64,000 nt of DNA from Propionibacteriaceae bacterium (lineage in GTDB: Bacteria; Actinomycetota; Actinomycetes; Propionibacteriales; Propionibacteriaceae): NCBI GenBank assembly GCA_031271975.1, contig JAISUR010000044.1, forward strand, positions 1-64,000, in the 5' to 3' direction. This document shows positions 1 to 9,344 of the stretch, one piece after another. The position numbers were made by a program, and so were the translations under genes. Under the pieces are notes generated by a model that was given only the letters and a program-made list of their open reading frames with translations, made no database searches and was not told the origin of the DNA. The number at the start of each line of letters is the position of its first letter. Position 1 is the first letter of the stretch.

Positions 1-425
1 AGCACGACGTTCTTGTTGGTGAGGGTGTACATGTCGCCCATGGTGAAGCTGTCGTTGATCAGGATCACGTACGGGACGGAGCTGTACGCGCCCACCGAGT
101 CGAGCGCCTCCTTCAACTCCGCCCAGGTGTCGACCGACGCCTGGTAGAGCTTGATAGTGCCCCAGACCGCGTCACCCTGCCTGTCGGCCCAGCCCGCGGC
201 TGTGCCCACCACCGGCTCCGGCTCGCCCAACACCGGATCGTCAACTGCCGGCGTCTCAGGCGGGGGCGTCTGCGTGCCATCGTCCGGTTCGGCAACCGCG
301 CTCTGGCTCGGTTCCGGTTCCGGAGTCGGATCCGCCCAAGCGGCAGGTGCCATCGTGGCGGTCATTCCCAGCGCGACAAGGCCAATCAGAACACGCGCAA
401 ACATGTTGGACTTGAGTGTGTGCAT
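1..425 (-). CDS. Secreted surface protein, N-terminal part (cut by window edge)
   Basis: Only the first 141 residues are visible; the gene runs off the left edge. It starts at ATG 425, behind a GGGGGG ribosome-binding site a few bases upstream. The first ~31 residues form a Sec signal peptide (hydrophobic core LIGLVALGMTA, cleavage likely after AAWA). A Pro/Glu/Thr-rich linker of about 40 residues follows. From about residue 95 the sequence (STWAELKEAL-like helix, then VPYVILINDSFTM) resembles the first coils of parallel beta-helix or pectate-lyase-like adhesin domains, where such a helix is followed by a strand naming the default state. That fold is inferred and needs the missing C-terminus. 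It shows as an open frame on the minus strand only up to the edge. Confidence 0.7.
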   Translation of the reverse strand, partial: MHTLKSNMFARVLIGLVALGMTATMAPAAWADPTPEPEPSQSAVAEPDDGTQTPPPETPAVDDPVLGEPEPVVGTAAGWADRQGDAVWGTIKLYQASVDTWAELKEALDSVGAYSSVPYVILINDSFTMGDMYTLTNKNVV

Positions 426-538
426 TGTTCCCCCCAGACACCCACACAGCAAGACGTCCCCCCGGCGTCTCGTCCGTCCAAGTTAGCAGACGTCCAAGCA
501 CCACGCTGGAAAACCGAAACAAATAGCCGTTGCAGGCG

Positions 539-590
539 TCATCCCGGAACGGGGATGACGGGGTGGGTATCCCGGAACGGGATGACGGGC
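539..590. repeat. Dispersed palindromic repeat, two degenerate copies
   Basis: Two tandem short copies of the CATCCCGGAACGGGGATGACG type lie between the secreted protein gene and the adaptor gene. They share the CCCGGAAC/GGGATGACG core with repeats near 2346, 14660, 28369, 47467, 52018, 53084 and 57376. The remaining bases of this 209-bp gap show no further recognisable feature. Confidence 0.7.
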
Positions 591-634
591 GTCTCACGCG
601 AACCAGCGCAGCGGCGCGATGACGGTCGCGTCGG

Positions 635-2314
635 CTAGGACTCCGGCAGGGGCTCCGTCGTGTCCGCCAAGACGACCAACTGGCCGGCTTCCAGCCCGTC
701 GGAGATGTGCGCGTAGCCGCCGCCGACGGCGCCCACGGTGACGGGAACGGTCTCATACTCGGTGGCATTTTCGTCCGCGACCACCCGCACCGTGGTTTCC
801 AGGCCCTCCTCGTCGGATGTGTACACCGCCGAGACCGGCACGACGACGCCATCTGCCGTGCGCACCACCAGGCTCAGCAGCGCCGTGGAGCCTTCGGGCA
901 GTAGGGCGTCCGGGTCTTCGATGAGGGCTTCAGCCGAATAGCTCGGGTTGTCGCCCGCGGTGCCGGACACTTCCAGATCGCTGATCGTCGTAATCGAACC
1001 GGTCAGAGTTGCCGTGCCGCCCACCGGGCTGGCCGTCACCGCGTCGCCCACCTTCAAGAGCTTGCGGATCTTGAGCGGCAGCGAGAAGGTCACCTTCGCC
1101 GCACCCTCGCCGATGATCGTGACAGTGCCGGTCGAAGAACCGCCCTTGGTCAAGCTCAAGGCGCCCACAGTCCCCGAAATGGGCGCCTTGAGCTCGCTCT
1201 CGGCCAGATCGTCCTCAGCATCCGCCAGGGCCTGTTCGGCCTCCAGCACGCTCGCCTTTGCCCGTGCGACGGCTGATTCTGACACGCTGCTGCTGGACGA
1301 TGAACCACCTGAGGCCGAGGGCACACGCGACCCACCGCCGGATGAAGGTTGTTCTTCCTCTCCGGACGGATCAGCGGACCCTTCGATGGTCCCGTTAGTG
1401 ATCAGTTGGTTGTAGTAGTCGGCCAACACCGCGTTGGCCAAGGCCAGGTTTACGCGGGCATCCCCGCAAGCTGCCAAGTCTTCGCTGGTGATGTCGTCGG
1501 CCGTTATCGAAGCGAGTTGCTCGGCGTCACTCTCGTCGCCGTCACCCTCGTCGCCGCCGCCATTGTCTGACCCGCCGTCGTTGTCGTCGCCGCCGTTGTC
1601 TGACCCACCGCCGTTGTCGTCGCCGCCATTGTCGGAGCCACCATTGTCTGATCCACCGCCGTTGTCAGAGCCACCGCCATTGTCAGAGCCGCCCCCATTG
1701 TCGGACCCGCCGTTGTCGTCACCGCCACTGCCCTCGGCTCCCGTGTCGTCGCCGTCTTCGGTGACGTGCAGGGCGTCATAGATCGGATCGCACTTGACCT
1801 GCCACTCGTCGGTGGCCACGTTAACGGCGGCGATGGCCGCGTAGAGCTGCTTCAGATCGTCGGTGTCCGGGTTGAGCGCGGACGGGGGCTGCGTGGGCGT
1901 GGAGCCGCCGCCACCGCCGCTAATGCCGCCACCGCCGCCGAAGCCGCCACCTGACGAACTGGGATGCTGCGCCGAATAGAGGTCTGCCTCCGCCTCGGCC
2001 AACTGGGTCTGCGCCTCCAAGACGGCGATCTTGAGATCGTCGTTCTCCAGGCTGGCCAGGATGTCGCCCGCCTTGACCTCGTCACCGATGGAGACATTCA
2101 CCTTCTTGACGGTCCCCGAAACGGTGAAAGTCGCGTCCATGGCGTCCACGCGCGCGACCGTGCCTTGGGCCGAGTACGTCTGCTGCACCGAGCCGGTGTC
2201 GGCGAGCGCCACCACGAAGCGCGGACCGGTCGCGCCGGCGGACGCGGCCGACCACACCCCCAGGACGAGGGCGATCGCAGCCGCGATGGCCAGTGAGATC
2301 TTCAGGCGTTTCAT
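635..2314 (-). CDS. HlyD/MacA-type membrane-fusion adaptor with Asp/Asn/Gly/Ser tract
   Basis: Adaptor subunit of an ABC exporter, last gene of the operon running from 5557 down. Residues 1-27 are a signal anchor. A biotinyl-lipoyl-like half-motif follows (FTVSGTVKKVNVSIGDEVKAG), then a helical hairpin, the second lipoyl half (APISGTVGALSLTKG) and beta-barrel domains. The hairpin is interrupted at about residues 185-265 by a low-complexity run of DNGG/GSDN repeats, and other Gly/Ser stretches flank it. I start at ATG 2314, preceded by AGGAG; the frame stays open eight codons further upstream without support. In Gram-positive bacteria such proteins are thought to work with MacB-like permeases at the membrane surface. 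Substrate unknown. Confidence 0.8.
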   Translation of the reverse strand: MKRLKISLAIAAAIALVLGVWSAASAGATGPRFVVALADTGSVQQTYSAQGTVARVDAMDATFTVSGTVKKVNVSIGDEVKAGDILASLENDDLKIAVLEAQTQLAEAEADLYSAQHPSSSGGGFGGGGGISGGGGGSTPTQPPSALNPDTDDLKQLYAAIAAVNVATDEWQVKCDPIYDALHVTEDGDDTGAEGSGGDDNGGSDNGGGSDNGGGSDNGGGSDNGGSDNGGDDNGGGSDNGGDDNDGGSDNGGGDEGDGDESDAEQLASITADDITSEDLAACGDARVNLALANAVLADYYNQLITNGTIEGSADPSGEEEQPSSGGGSRVPSASGGSSSSSSVSESAVARAKASVLEAEQALADAEDDLAESELKAPISGTVGALSLTKGGSSTGTVTIIGEGAAKVTFSLPLKIRKLLKVGDAVTASPVGGTATLTGSITTISDLEVSGTAGDNPSYSAEALIEDPDALLPEGSTALLSLVVRTADGVVVPVSAVYTSDEEGLETTVRVVADENATEYETVPVTVGAVGGGYAHISDGLEAGQLVVLADTTEPLPES

Positions 2315-2345
2315 CGGTGTGCTCCTTTCGGGCCGCACTGGGTGC

Positions 2346-2377
2346 GGAGATCCTGAAACAAGTCCAGGATGACAGGG
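2346..2377. repeat. Dispersed palindromic repeat copy
   Basis: A degenerate copy (GGAGATCCTGAAACAAGTCCAGGATGACA-like) lies between the permease and the second adaptor gene, inside the operon. The stem TCCTG..CAGGA carries compensating changes relative to the CCCGG..CCGGG of other copies, which preserves the palindrome. Confidence 0.65.
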
Positions 2378-2420
2378 GTGGTTGTGTTCAGCTTATCGGG
2401 AGTCTGTGCGTTCGCGCTCA

Positions 2421-3647
2421 TCATTCGCTCCGCAAGGCGTCGATCGGCGCCAACTGGGCGGCGCGGGAGGCCGGATAGACGCCGGCGACCAAGCCGATAG
2501 TGAGCGAAACGGCCAAGGCGATGAAAGCGGCTCCCAGCGAGATGCCGATGGCCATGTCCACAGCCACCGAGATCGCCGCCGCGCCGGCGTAGCCAAGGGC
2601 CATGCCCAACGCGCCGCCGGTCAGGCCGAGCACGCCCGCTTCCACCAGGAACTGCCGCCGGATGATGGCCGGCGTGGCGCCCAGCGCCTTGCGCAGGCCG
2701 ATCTCGCGCACCCGCTCGCTGACCGACACCAGCATGATGTTCATCACGCCGATCCCGCCGACCAGCAGCGAGATGGCGGCGATGGCGCCCAGCACCAGCG
2801 TCAAGGTGCCCAAGATCGACGCCATGGCGTCCACCAGCGAAGACATCGTGGACAGGGAGAAGTCGGAGTTGTCCTCCGTGACGCCGTGGCTGGTCAGCAT
2901 GGCCTGGTTCACTTCTTGGTAGGCCAATGACAGGGAGTCGGAATCCTGCGCGGACAAGTAGATCATGCTCAGGCCGACCGGGCTCGCCCCCAGCCGGGCC
3001 TCGGCGGTGGTCAGCGGCACCACGACGATGTCATCCTCGCTGCTGAGCGATGAGTCGGCGGTCGCCAGGACGCCGATCACTGTGAAGGTCTGCCCGTTGA
3101 CTTGGATCGATTCACCCACCGGGCTGGCCTGATCGAACAACTCGTCCGCGGTGTCCGGGCCGATAACCGCCACGGACGTCCCGGCGTCGTATTCCTCCTG
3201 TGAGAAGAAGCGGCCGGTCTCTACCTTGTGATTGCGCACAGTGAGCCAATCGACACTCGTGCCGACGGTCGATGACGTCCAGGTCGTCGTGGAAGATTGC
3301 AGGTTGGCGTTGCCGGTGGCTACCGGGGCCACCGCCGAAATGTGCGGGGCCACCGCTTTGTCGGCGAGCATCTTGGCGTCTTCCATCGTCAGCGAGTTGC
3401 TGGTTTGGCGCATCCGGAAGTTGCCCATCTGCGTCATCGACCCGCCCGGAGACAACGTCAACAGGTTGGAGCCAAGCGAGTTGATCTGGTTCGCGACCTC
3501 TGTGGTGGCCGACTGCCCCAAGCCCACAGTCAGCATCACCGCGGCGATGCCGATGAGGATGCCCAGAATGGTCAACGCGGAACGCAGTCGCCGGGCGCTC
3601 AGCGCCTCAATCGCGGTACGGGCGGTCTCGCCCCAGGCAGCCATCAT
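2421..3647 (-). CDS. MacB-type ABC transporter permease (FtsX fold)
   Basis: Membrane subunit of the MacAB-like exporter, 408 residues. One N-terminal transmembrane segment (about 22-45) follows a short amphipathic start, then a large extracytoplasmic MacB_PCD domain beginning with the family-typical SLGSNLLTLSPGG. Three C-terminal membrane segments carry the FtsX signature around SERVREIGLRKALGA. The ATG at 3647 overlaps the stop of the ATPase gene by 4 nt (ATGA), showing translational coupling. The family uses ATP hydrolysis for mechanotransmission rather than moving substrates through the membrane. What it exports here (peptide, antibiotic or lipoprotein) cannot be read from sequence. Confidence 0.88.
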   Translation of the reverse strand: MMAAWGETARTAIEALSARRLRSALTILGILIGIAAVMLTVGLGQSATTEVANQINSLGSNLLTLSPGGSMTQMGNFRMRQTSNSLTMEDAKMLADKAVAPHISAVAPVATGNANLQSSTTTWTSSTVGTSVDWLTVRNHKVETGRFFSQEEYDAGTSVAVIGPDTADELFDQASPVGESIQVNGQTFTVIGVLATADSSLSSEDDIVVVPLTTAEARLGASPVGLSMIYLSAQDSDSLSLAYQEVNQAMLTSHGVTEDNSDFSLSTMSSLVDAMASILGTLTLVLGAIAAISLLVGGIGVMNIMLVSVSERVREIGLRKALGATPAIIRRQFLVEAGVLGLTGGALGMALGYAGAAAISVAVDMAIGISLGAAFIALAVSLTIGLVAGVYPASRAAQLAPIDALRSE

Positions 3648-4345
3648 TTCGCCGCTCCCACCAACTCGCGGGTCGGCTTGGCGCGAAACATCCCGTCATA
3701 CATGTGCACGGTGCGCTTCGCGCGGGCGGCCACGTCGTTCTCATGGGTGATCACCACGATCGTGCGGCCGGCGTCGTTCAACTCCGCGAACAGATCCAAA
3801 ATGTCATTGGTGGATACCGAATCCAACGCGCCAGTGGGTTCGTCCGCCAGGATCAAGGCGGGGTCGGTCACCAACGCCCGGGCCATCGAGACGCGCTGCT
3901 GCTGGCCACCGGACAGCTCACCGGGACGGTGCTCCATGCGGTCGGCCAGGCCCACGCGCTCCAAAGCGGCCTCCGCGCGCTCCTTGCGCTGGGCGCGTTT
4001 CACACCCGCGTAGATGAGCGGCAGTTCCACGTTGCGTTCGGCCGTCAACGCGGGCAGCAAGTTGAACTGCTGGAACACGAAGCCGATCTTGCGGTTGCGC
4101 ACGTCCGCGAGCTGGTTCTCGTCCATGGACGACACGTCGACGCCATCGAGCTCATAGGTCCCCTCGGTGGGCACGTCCAGGCAGCCGATGATGTGCATCA
4201 GCGTGGATTTTCCCGAACCCGACGGGCCCATGATGGCCAGGTAGTCGCCGGAATCGACATCCAGGTCGATGCCGCGCAACGCCTCAACCGACACTGAGCC
4301 GGTGGCGTACGTCTTGCGCACTGAGCGCATTGAAAGCAAGCTCAT
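3644..4345 (-). CDS. MacB/LolD-type ABC transporter ATP-binding protein
   Basis: Cytoplasmic ATPase of the exporter, 233 residues, normal for the LolD/MacB ATPase group. Walker A is GPSGSGKST, the signature LSGGQQQR, Walker B ILADEPTGALD, and the switch His lies in VITHE. Start ATG 4345 is 6 nt after the adaptor stop. It sits between the first adaptor gene upstream and the permease gene, which overlaps its stop. All three partners are adjacent, so the assignment as one complex is strong; the substrate is not determinable. Confidence 0.92.
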   Translation of the reverse strand: MSLLSMRSVRKTYATGSVSVEALRGIDLDVDSGDYLAIMGPSGSGKSTLMHIIGCLDVPTEGTYELDGVDVSSMDENQLADVRNRKIGFVFQQFNLLPALTAERNVELPLIYAGVKRAQRKERAEAALERVGLADRMEHRPGELSGGQQQRVSMARALVTDPALILADEPTGALDSVSTNDILDLFAELNDAGRTIVVITHENDVAARAKRTVHMYDGMFRAKPTRELVGAAK

Positions 4346-4351
4346 CGCGGA

Positions 4352-5557
4352 TCACCGGTTCGGTTCCGAGAACTGCGGGCCATTGCCACCGCCTGGAGCA
4401 CCGCCACCACCACGGCTGCCACCGCCGCGCTCGACGACCACGCCGCCACCGCCGAACATGCCGCCACCCATCATGACCGGGCCGCCTTCGCCGGAAGACT
4501 CCCCGAAGATCTGCGTGACAACGACTTCTTCGCCTTCTTCCAGGCCGGAGGTGATTTCGGTGGCGTTGCCGAACACGCGGCCTACGGTCACCTCGCGGAC
4601 CTCGCCCGCGTCGCCGGCCAGTGTCACCTGCGACGTTCCGTTGACCGTCGTCACGGCCGCTGTTGGCACCGTCAGCACATCCTTGTATTCGGCCACCGTG
4701 ATCACAGCATCCGCGTTGGTGCCGGAAAAGAGCTCCGGATGTTCGCCGTCCAACTCAACGACGACCGGGAAAGTCGCGGTGCCGTCGGAAGATGATGTGG
4801 CGACAATGCCCACGGACGCCACGGTTCCCGCCATCGGCTCATCGGAGGAGTCCGTCGTCACCTGCGCGGTCTGCCCAGCACTCACGGACGCGAGGTCAGC
4901 CGCGGTGATAGTGCCTTCCAGCTTCCACTCGGATGTGGCGATTACCACGACCTGGGCCGTGCTCGTGCTCGTCGAACCCATCGACGAAGAGCCGCCACCG
5001 CTCCCAGAAGATCCGACCTGGTCGCCAACCTCGACGTTCACCTCCGCGACCGTGCCGGCGATCGTGGCCTTCAAAGTGGCGTTTTCGAGATTCTCCTCAG
5101 CCTTGTCCAACGAAGCCTGTGCGGAATCCACCCGCGCCGAAGCGGCGGTCTTGGAAGCGGACGTGCCGGAGGACTTGGCCTCGGTGTAGTCGGCTTTGGC
5201 GGCCTTCAGGTTGGCTTCGGCCAACTCGACGGCGTTCTCCAAGTCGGAGGAGCCGACCCGTGCCAGCTTGTCGCCTTTCTTGACGACGTCGCCCACCTTG
5301 ACGTAAACCTTGTTGACTTCGCCCGAAACGGAGAAGTTGAGATCCGCACGGTTCTTGGGGGACAGCGCTCCAGAGACGGACACGGTCAACGTCTGGTCGC
5401 CCTTCTCCGCGGCCGCCGTGAACGTGCGCTGCCGCATCGCCTGCGCGTCCGGGGGCTTCAGGAAGAAGAACCACGCGCCCGCGGCAAGCCCAGCAACAAC
5501 CACAAGCGCGATCACGGCAATAAGCCACTTCTTGCGCTTCTTCTTTTCCGCAGCCAT
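4352..5557 (-). CDS. HlyD/MacA-type membrane-fusion adaptor, first gene of exporter operon
   Basis: Adaptor protein, 401 residues. A Lys-rich N-terminus is followed by one membrane anchor (about residues 10-32), then the first lipoyl half (FSVSGEVNKVYVKVGDVVKKG), a short alpha hairpin (about 105-155), the second lipoyl half (ATIAGTVAEVNVEVGDQVG) and barrel domains. The last ~45 residues are a Gly/Met-rich tail. Start ATG 5557 has GAGG upstream. It precedes the ATPase by 6 nt. This is one of two adaptors in the same operon; the other (635-2314) lies after the permease. They may form a hetero-complex or serve different substrates (inference). Confidence 0.85.
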   Translation of the reverse strand: MAAEKKKRKKWLIAVIALVVVAGLAAGAWFFFLKPPDAQAMRQRTFTAAAEKGDQTLTVSVSGALSPKNRADLNFSVSGEVNKVYVKVGDVVKKGDKLARVGSSDLENAVELAEANLKAAKADYTEAKSSGTSASKTAASARVDSAQASLDKAEENLENATLKATIAGTVAEVNVEVGDQVGSSGSGGGSSSMGSTSTSTAQVVVIATSEWKLEGTITAADLASVSAGQTAQVTTDSSDEPMAGTVASVGIVATSSSDGTATFPVVVELDGEHPELFSGTNADAVITVAEYKDVLTVPTAAVTTVNGTSQVTLAGDAGEVREVTVGRVFGNATEITSGLEEGEEVVVTQIFGESSGEGGPVMMGGGMFGGGGVVVERGGGSRGGGGAPGGGNGPQFSEPNR

Positions 5558-5660
5558 CAGCCATCCTCTGCTCGGTTACGCCACGAGCGTACTCGGCGGT
5601 CCTACGAAAACCGGATCAGAACTCTGTGAAAAACCTGTGCGGCGAGAGCTTTGCCAGTGA

Positions 5661-6998
5661 CTACAACACCGGCAAGGACTTGCGCAGTTCCCACTCGGTC
5701 ACGTAGGAGCGATACTCCTCGTACTCGGCTTTCTTGTTGCGCAGGAAGAAGTCGAAGACGTGCTCGCCGAGCGTGTCGGCGACCAACTGCGAGGCTTCCA
5801 TCAGGTCGATAGCCATGCCCAGGCTGCGCGGCAGCGGCTTGACGCCCATCGCCTGGCGCTGCTTGTCAGTCAGCGACCAGACATCGTCCTCGGCGCCTTC
5901 GGGAAGCTCCAAGCCGCGCTCAATGCCGTCCAGCCCGGCAGCCAAGACGAGGGCGAAGGCCAGGTAAGGGTTGGCCCCGGAATCGATCGAGCGCAATTCC
6001 ACCCGGGCCGACGCGCCCTTGTTCGGCTTGTACATCGGCACGCGGACCAGCGCGGAACGGTTGTTTTGCCCCCAGCAGATGTAGCTGGGCGCCTCGCCAC
6101 CGGAGATGAGCCGCTTGTAGGAGTTGATCCACGGGTTGGTCACCGCGCAGATCTCAGCGGAGTGTTCCAGCAACCCGGCGATGAACTGGCGGCCCGTCTG
6201 GGAAAGGTTGAATTCCGCGCTGGCGTCATAGAACGCGTTGGTGTCGCCCTCGAACAGCGAAACGTGGGTGTGCATGCCCGAGCCGGGCTGGTCCGTGAGT
6301 GGCTTCGGCATGAACGAGGCGAACAGGTTCTGCATCGCAGCCACCTCTTTGATCACGACGCGGAACGTCATGATGTTGTCCGCGGTGGTCAGCGCGTCCG
6401 CGTAGCGCAGGTCGATCTCCTGCTGGCCCGGCCCGCCCTCGTGGTGGCTGAACTCGACCGAGATACCCATTTGTTCCAGGATCGTGATCGCCTGCCGGCG
6501 GAAATCGGCGCCAGGGGACGTGGTCGTGTGGTCGAAGTAGCCGCTCTGGTCGGCGGGAACCGGCACCTCGCCGGGAACGATCGGCTGTTTGAACAGGTAG
6601 AACTCGATCTCGGGGTGGGTGTAGAAGGTGAACCCCATCTTGGACGCCTTGTCCAGGGCGCGCTTCAGCACGTAGCGCGGATCGGCGAACGACGGCGAGC
6701 CGTCCGGGAGCCGGATGTCGCAGAACATCCGGGCCGTCCCCTGCGTCGTGCCGCGCCAGGGCAGCAACTGGAACGTCGACGGATCGGGGTGCGCGACCAT
6801 GTCCGACTCGAACACGCGGGCGAAGCCTTGGATCGCCGAACCGTCGAAGCCGATGCCCTCGCTGAACGCGCCTTCGAGTTCAGCAGGGGCGACCGCCACC
6901 GACTTCAAGAATCCCAAGACGTCGGTGAACCATAGGCGGACGAAACGAACGTCCCGCTCCTCCATCGCATGCAGGACAAATTCGGTTTGCTTATCCAT
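5661..6998 (-). CDS. glnA: Glutamine synthetase, type I alpha (GlnA2-like)
   Basis: Makes glutamine from glutamate, ammonia and ATP in the cytoplasm. The 445-residue length and start (MDKQTEFVLHAMEERDVRFV) match the shorter alpha-type enzymes, such as GlnA2 of actinobacteria. Metal and substrate motifs are visible: EIEFYL, the HHEGGPGQQEIDL block (about 195-205), GSGMHTHVSL and the SYKR/R-rich ATP site. Where beta-type enzymes carry the adenylylated Tyr (NLYDLP) this protein reads AEDDVWSL, so it is probably not adenylylated. It is a single gene with its own upstream gap. A beta-type GlnA elsewhere in the genome is expected but not seen here. Confidence 0.93.
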   Translation of the reverse strand: MDKQTEFVLHAMEERDVRFVRLWFTDVLGFLKSVAVAPAELEGAFSEGIGFDGSAIQGFARVFESDMVAHPDPSTFQLLPWRGTTQGTARMFCDIRLPDGSPSFADPRYVLKRALDKASKMGFTFYTHPEIEFYLFKQPIVPGEVPVPADQSGYFDHTTTSPGADFRRQAITILEQMGISVEFSHHEGGPGQQEIDLRYADALTTADNIMTFRVVIKEVAAMQNLFASFMPKPLTDQPGSGMHTHVSLFEGDTNAFYDASAEFNLSQTGRQFIAGLLEHSAEICAVTNPWINSYKRLISGGEAPSYICWGQNNRSALVRVPMYKPNKGASARVELRSIDSGANPYLAFALVLAAGLDGIERGLELPEGAEDDVWSLTDKQRQAMGVKPLPRSLGMAIDLMEASQLVADTLGEHVFDFFLRNKKAEYEEYRSYVTEWELRKSLPVL

Positions 6999-7057
6999 GA
7001 ACTCAATCTTGCCTAGAAGAATGTTTCCGTCGCGTTACAAGACCCCTCTCGCGACGC

Positions 7058-7288
7058 TCAATCAGGGAGTTCGGGCAAAGTATCTGAATGCGGCGGAGGG
7101 CTTTGCTCGGCGACGTCATTGAACCTCGGGTCGTTGTCCCAGTCCTCGTTGCGCTGGGCCACCTGCTGCAACGCGGCCCCCGCTGCCTGCGCCGTGGGGT
7201 ACGGCCCGAGCCGGGTCGCGGAACGGCAGCCATAATATGGCTCCACCTGGTTGTGCTTGAGGCACCAGTACCAGCCGTCCTTGCTCAC
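7058..7288 (-). CDS. Small conserved actinobacterial protein (SPOR-like, function unknown)
   Basis: A 76-residue protein starting SKDGWYWCLKH, followed by a Cys (YYGC) and a GPYPTAQAAGAALQQ stretch. This resembles the short SPOR-like proteins often annotated next to map or glnA in actinobacteria. I choose GTG 7288 because the conserved core begins there; an in-frame extension to 7375 would overlap map on the other strand and has no conserved residues. It is divergent from map, and the two starts are about 20 bp apart, so the promoter space is very tight. The function of the family is unknown to me. Confidence 0.6.
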   Translation of the reverse strand: MSKDGWYWCLKHNQVEPYYGCRSATRLGPYPTAQAAGAALQQVAQRNEDWDNDPRFNDVAEQSPPPHSDTLPELPD

Positions 7289-7307
7289 ACCCTCAGCGTA
7301 GCGGGAT

Positions 7308-8168
7308 ATGATCCCAACCGTGAGCGCCATCAGACCGTACCCGCTGTCCGGACCGCGACCAGTGCCGCCGGACATTCCGCGGCCCCCGTATTTCGGCGAT
7401 CCCGGCCCCGAAATCTACGAAGGCTCTGAAGTACAGCCGGCCGAAGTGATCGAGAAGATGCGGCTCGCGGGCAAGGTGGCGGCGCAGGCGATGGAGGCCG
7501 GGGCGGCCGTGATCGCCCCGGGCGTCACCACGGACCAAGTCGACGCCGTGGTGCACGAATTCCTGCTCGACCACCATGCCTGGCCGGCCACGTTGGAATA
7601 TCGCGGGTTCCCCAAGTCGTGCTGCACTTCCGTCAACGAGGTGATCTGCCACGGCATCCCCGATATGCGGCCCCTGGAAGACGGCGACATCGTCAAGCTC
7701 GACGTGACGGCGTATCTGGACGGCGTCCACGGCGACACCTGCGCCACCTACTTCGCAGGCGACGTGGACGAGGATTCGCGCCTGCTGTCCGAACGGACCC
7801 GGGCGGCGATGCTGCGCGGCATCAAAGCTGTGGTCCCCGGCCGCGAGATTTCGGTGATCGGGCGGGTGATCGAAGCGTATGCCAAGCGTTTCAGCTACGG
7901 CGTGGTCCGCGAATACACCGGCCACGGCTGCCACACGGCGTTCCACTCCGGCCTGGTGATCCCCCACTACGACGAGCCTTCCGTCCACATTCTCATCCAG
8001 CCCGGTATGACCTTCACCGTCGAGCCGATGCTCACCCTCGGCGATCCGCGCAACCACACCTGGGACGACGGCTGGACTGTCCTTACCCGCGACGGTTCGC
8101 GCTGCGCCCAGTTCGAACACACCATCGTCGTCACCGAATCCGGCGCTGAAATCTTGACGCTGCCCTGA
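7308..8168 (+). CDS. map: Type I methionine aminopeptidase
   Basis: Removes the initiator Met from nascent proteins, using two metal ions. 286 residues, with the ~40-residue N-terminal Pro-rich extension typical of actinobacterial enzymes. Expected ligands are present: His in VICHGIPD, Asp in [15 protein letters not shown], His in [11 protein letters not shown], Glu in TVEPML and Glu in [11 protein letters not shown] 7308 is used; GTG 7320 in the same frame is a possible alternative, as neither has a strong ribosome site. Its stop overlaps the ATG of the next gene (TGATG), so the GH3 lipoprotein is translationally coupled. Confidence 0.93.
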   Translation: MIPTVSAIRPYPLSGPRPVPPDIPRPPYFGDPGPEIYEGSEVQPAEVIEKMRLAGKVAAQAMEAGAAVIAPGVTTDQVDAVVHEFLLDHHAWPATLEYRGFPKSCCTSVNEVICHGIPDMRPLEDGDIVKLDVTAYLDGVHGDTCATYFAGDVDEDSRLLSERTRAAMLRGIKAVVPGREISVIGRVIEAYAKRFSYGVVREYTGHGCHTAFHSGLVIPHYDEPSVHILIQPGMTFTVEPMLTLGDPRNHTWDDGWTVLTRDGSRCAQFEHTIVVTESGAEILTLP

Positions 8169-9325
8169 TGTCTGTCCCCCGCGCTGCCGCTGTTGCCCTC
8201 GCCGCCGCCCTACTGGCCGGCTGTGTCGAGCAGGCGCCGCGCGTGGACCCGACCGTGGTTACGGCACCGGTCGCCATGCCCACGCCGACGCCCGCCGAGC
8301 CGACCGTCGCCGAACGCTGCGCCGCCACGGTGGCTGATCTGAGCCAAGCCGAGCAGATCGGGCAGTTGCTGATGATGGGAATCTCCGCGGACTTGGATTC
8401 GGCCGAGCAGAAGGCGATCGAGAAATACTCGGTCGGCTCGGTGATCCTGATGGACCAGGACGGCAAGTCTGTGAAGAACGTGGCGAAACTGGTCAAGAAA
8501 CTGGCCAAACTCGACGCCGGCATCCTCGTCGCCGCCGATCAGGAAGGCGGCCAGGTGCAGCGGCTCGACGGCTCCGGATTCGCGGTGATCCCCTCAGCCA
8601 AGAAACAAGCCAAGCTGTCCGCGTCAGAGCTGGCCGAGGACGCCGCCGCCTGGGGCAAAGACCTCGCCGAAGCCGGGGTGCGCCTGAACCTGGCGCCGGT
8701 CGCCGACGTCGTGCCGGACGATCTGACAGAGCGCAACATGGCGATAGCGCGCCTCGACCGCGGTTATGGCAGCGACCCGGAGCAGGTCTCCGAAAAGGTG
8801 GCCGCCTTCACCGCGGGCATGCACGCGGCGGGGATCGCCGTCGCCGTCAAACACTTCCCCGGCCTGGGCATAACCACCGTCCACACCGACGCGGCCAAGA
8901 AGGCCACCGATTCGGTCACCACCTTGGAGGACGCAGCCCTGCGGCCGTTCCAAGATGCGTTGCCGACTACCGACGCGGTCATGGTCTCATTAGCCACCTA
9001 CACCCGCATCGACTCCGAGATGGCGGTCTATTCGCCGCTGGTCATCGGTTGGCTGCGCGACAACGGATTCGACAAAGTCGTGATCAGCGACGACCTGGGC
9101 GCCGCGCGGGCAGCCCAGGCGGTCGCCGCCAAACAACGCGCCGCCAAATTCGTCGCCGCTGGAGGCGATTTGGCGCTCACCGTCGACCCGGCGACGGTTT
9201 CCAAGATGGTCTCCGGCCTGAAAGCGGCGGCCAAGGACGACTCGGCGTTCGCCGCCCGCATCGCCGAGTCGGCGACCCGGGTGCTGATCTTGAAGGAGTC
9301 CGTCGGCCTGGAAGTGTGCAAGTAG
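8168..9325 (+). CDS. Lipoprotein glycoside hydrolase family 3 (NagZ-like)
   Basis: Predicted membrane-anchored exo-hydrolase, 385 residues. A lipobox LLAGC at residues 15-19 marks a lipidated Cys, and a Thr/Pro linker follows. The GH3 barrel has AADQEGGQVQRL, VKHFPGLG and the nucleophile region VISDDLGA (Asp, about residue 304). In NagZ the KHFPGHG motif and a nearby Asp/His dyad act in catalysis; here the second His is Leu but TTVHTD follows closely. The likely substrate is a beta-N-acetylhexosaminide from cell wall fragments, inferred from the family. Start ATG 8168 overlaps the map stop. Confidence 0.82.
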   Translation: MSVPRAAAVALAAALLAGCVEQAPRVDPTVVTAPVAMPTPTPAEPTVAERCAATVADLSQAEQIGQLLMMGISADLDSAEQKAIEKYSVGSVILMDQDGKSVKNVAKLVKKLAKLDAGILVAADQEGGQVQRLDGSGFAVIPSAKKQAKLSASELAEDAAAWGKDLAEAGVRLNLAPVADVVPDDLTERNMAIARLDRGYGSDPEQVSEKVAAFTAGMHAAGIAVAVKHFPGLGITTVHTDAAKKATDSVTTLEDAALRPFQDALPTTDAVMVSLATYTRIDSEMAVYSPLVIGWLRDNGFDKVVISDDLGAARAAQAVAAKQRAAKFVAAGGDLALTVDPATVSKMVSGLKAAAKDDSAFAARIAESATRVLILKESVGLEVCK

Positions 9326-9344
9326 GCTAGACTCGTCCGGTCAT

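Noticed and set aside
1434-1781. Pro/Ser-rich plus-strand protein
   Set aside because: It is the antisense reading of the DNGG repeat in the adaptor gene, with no start signal or conserved part.
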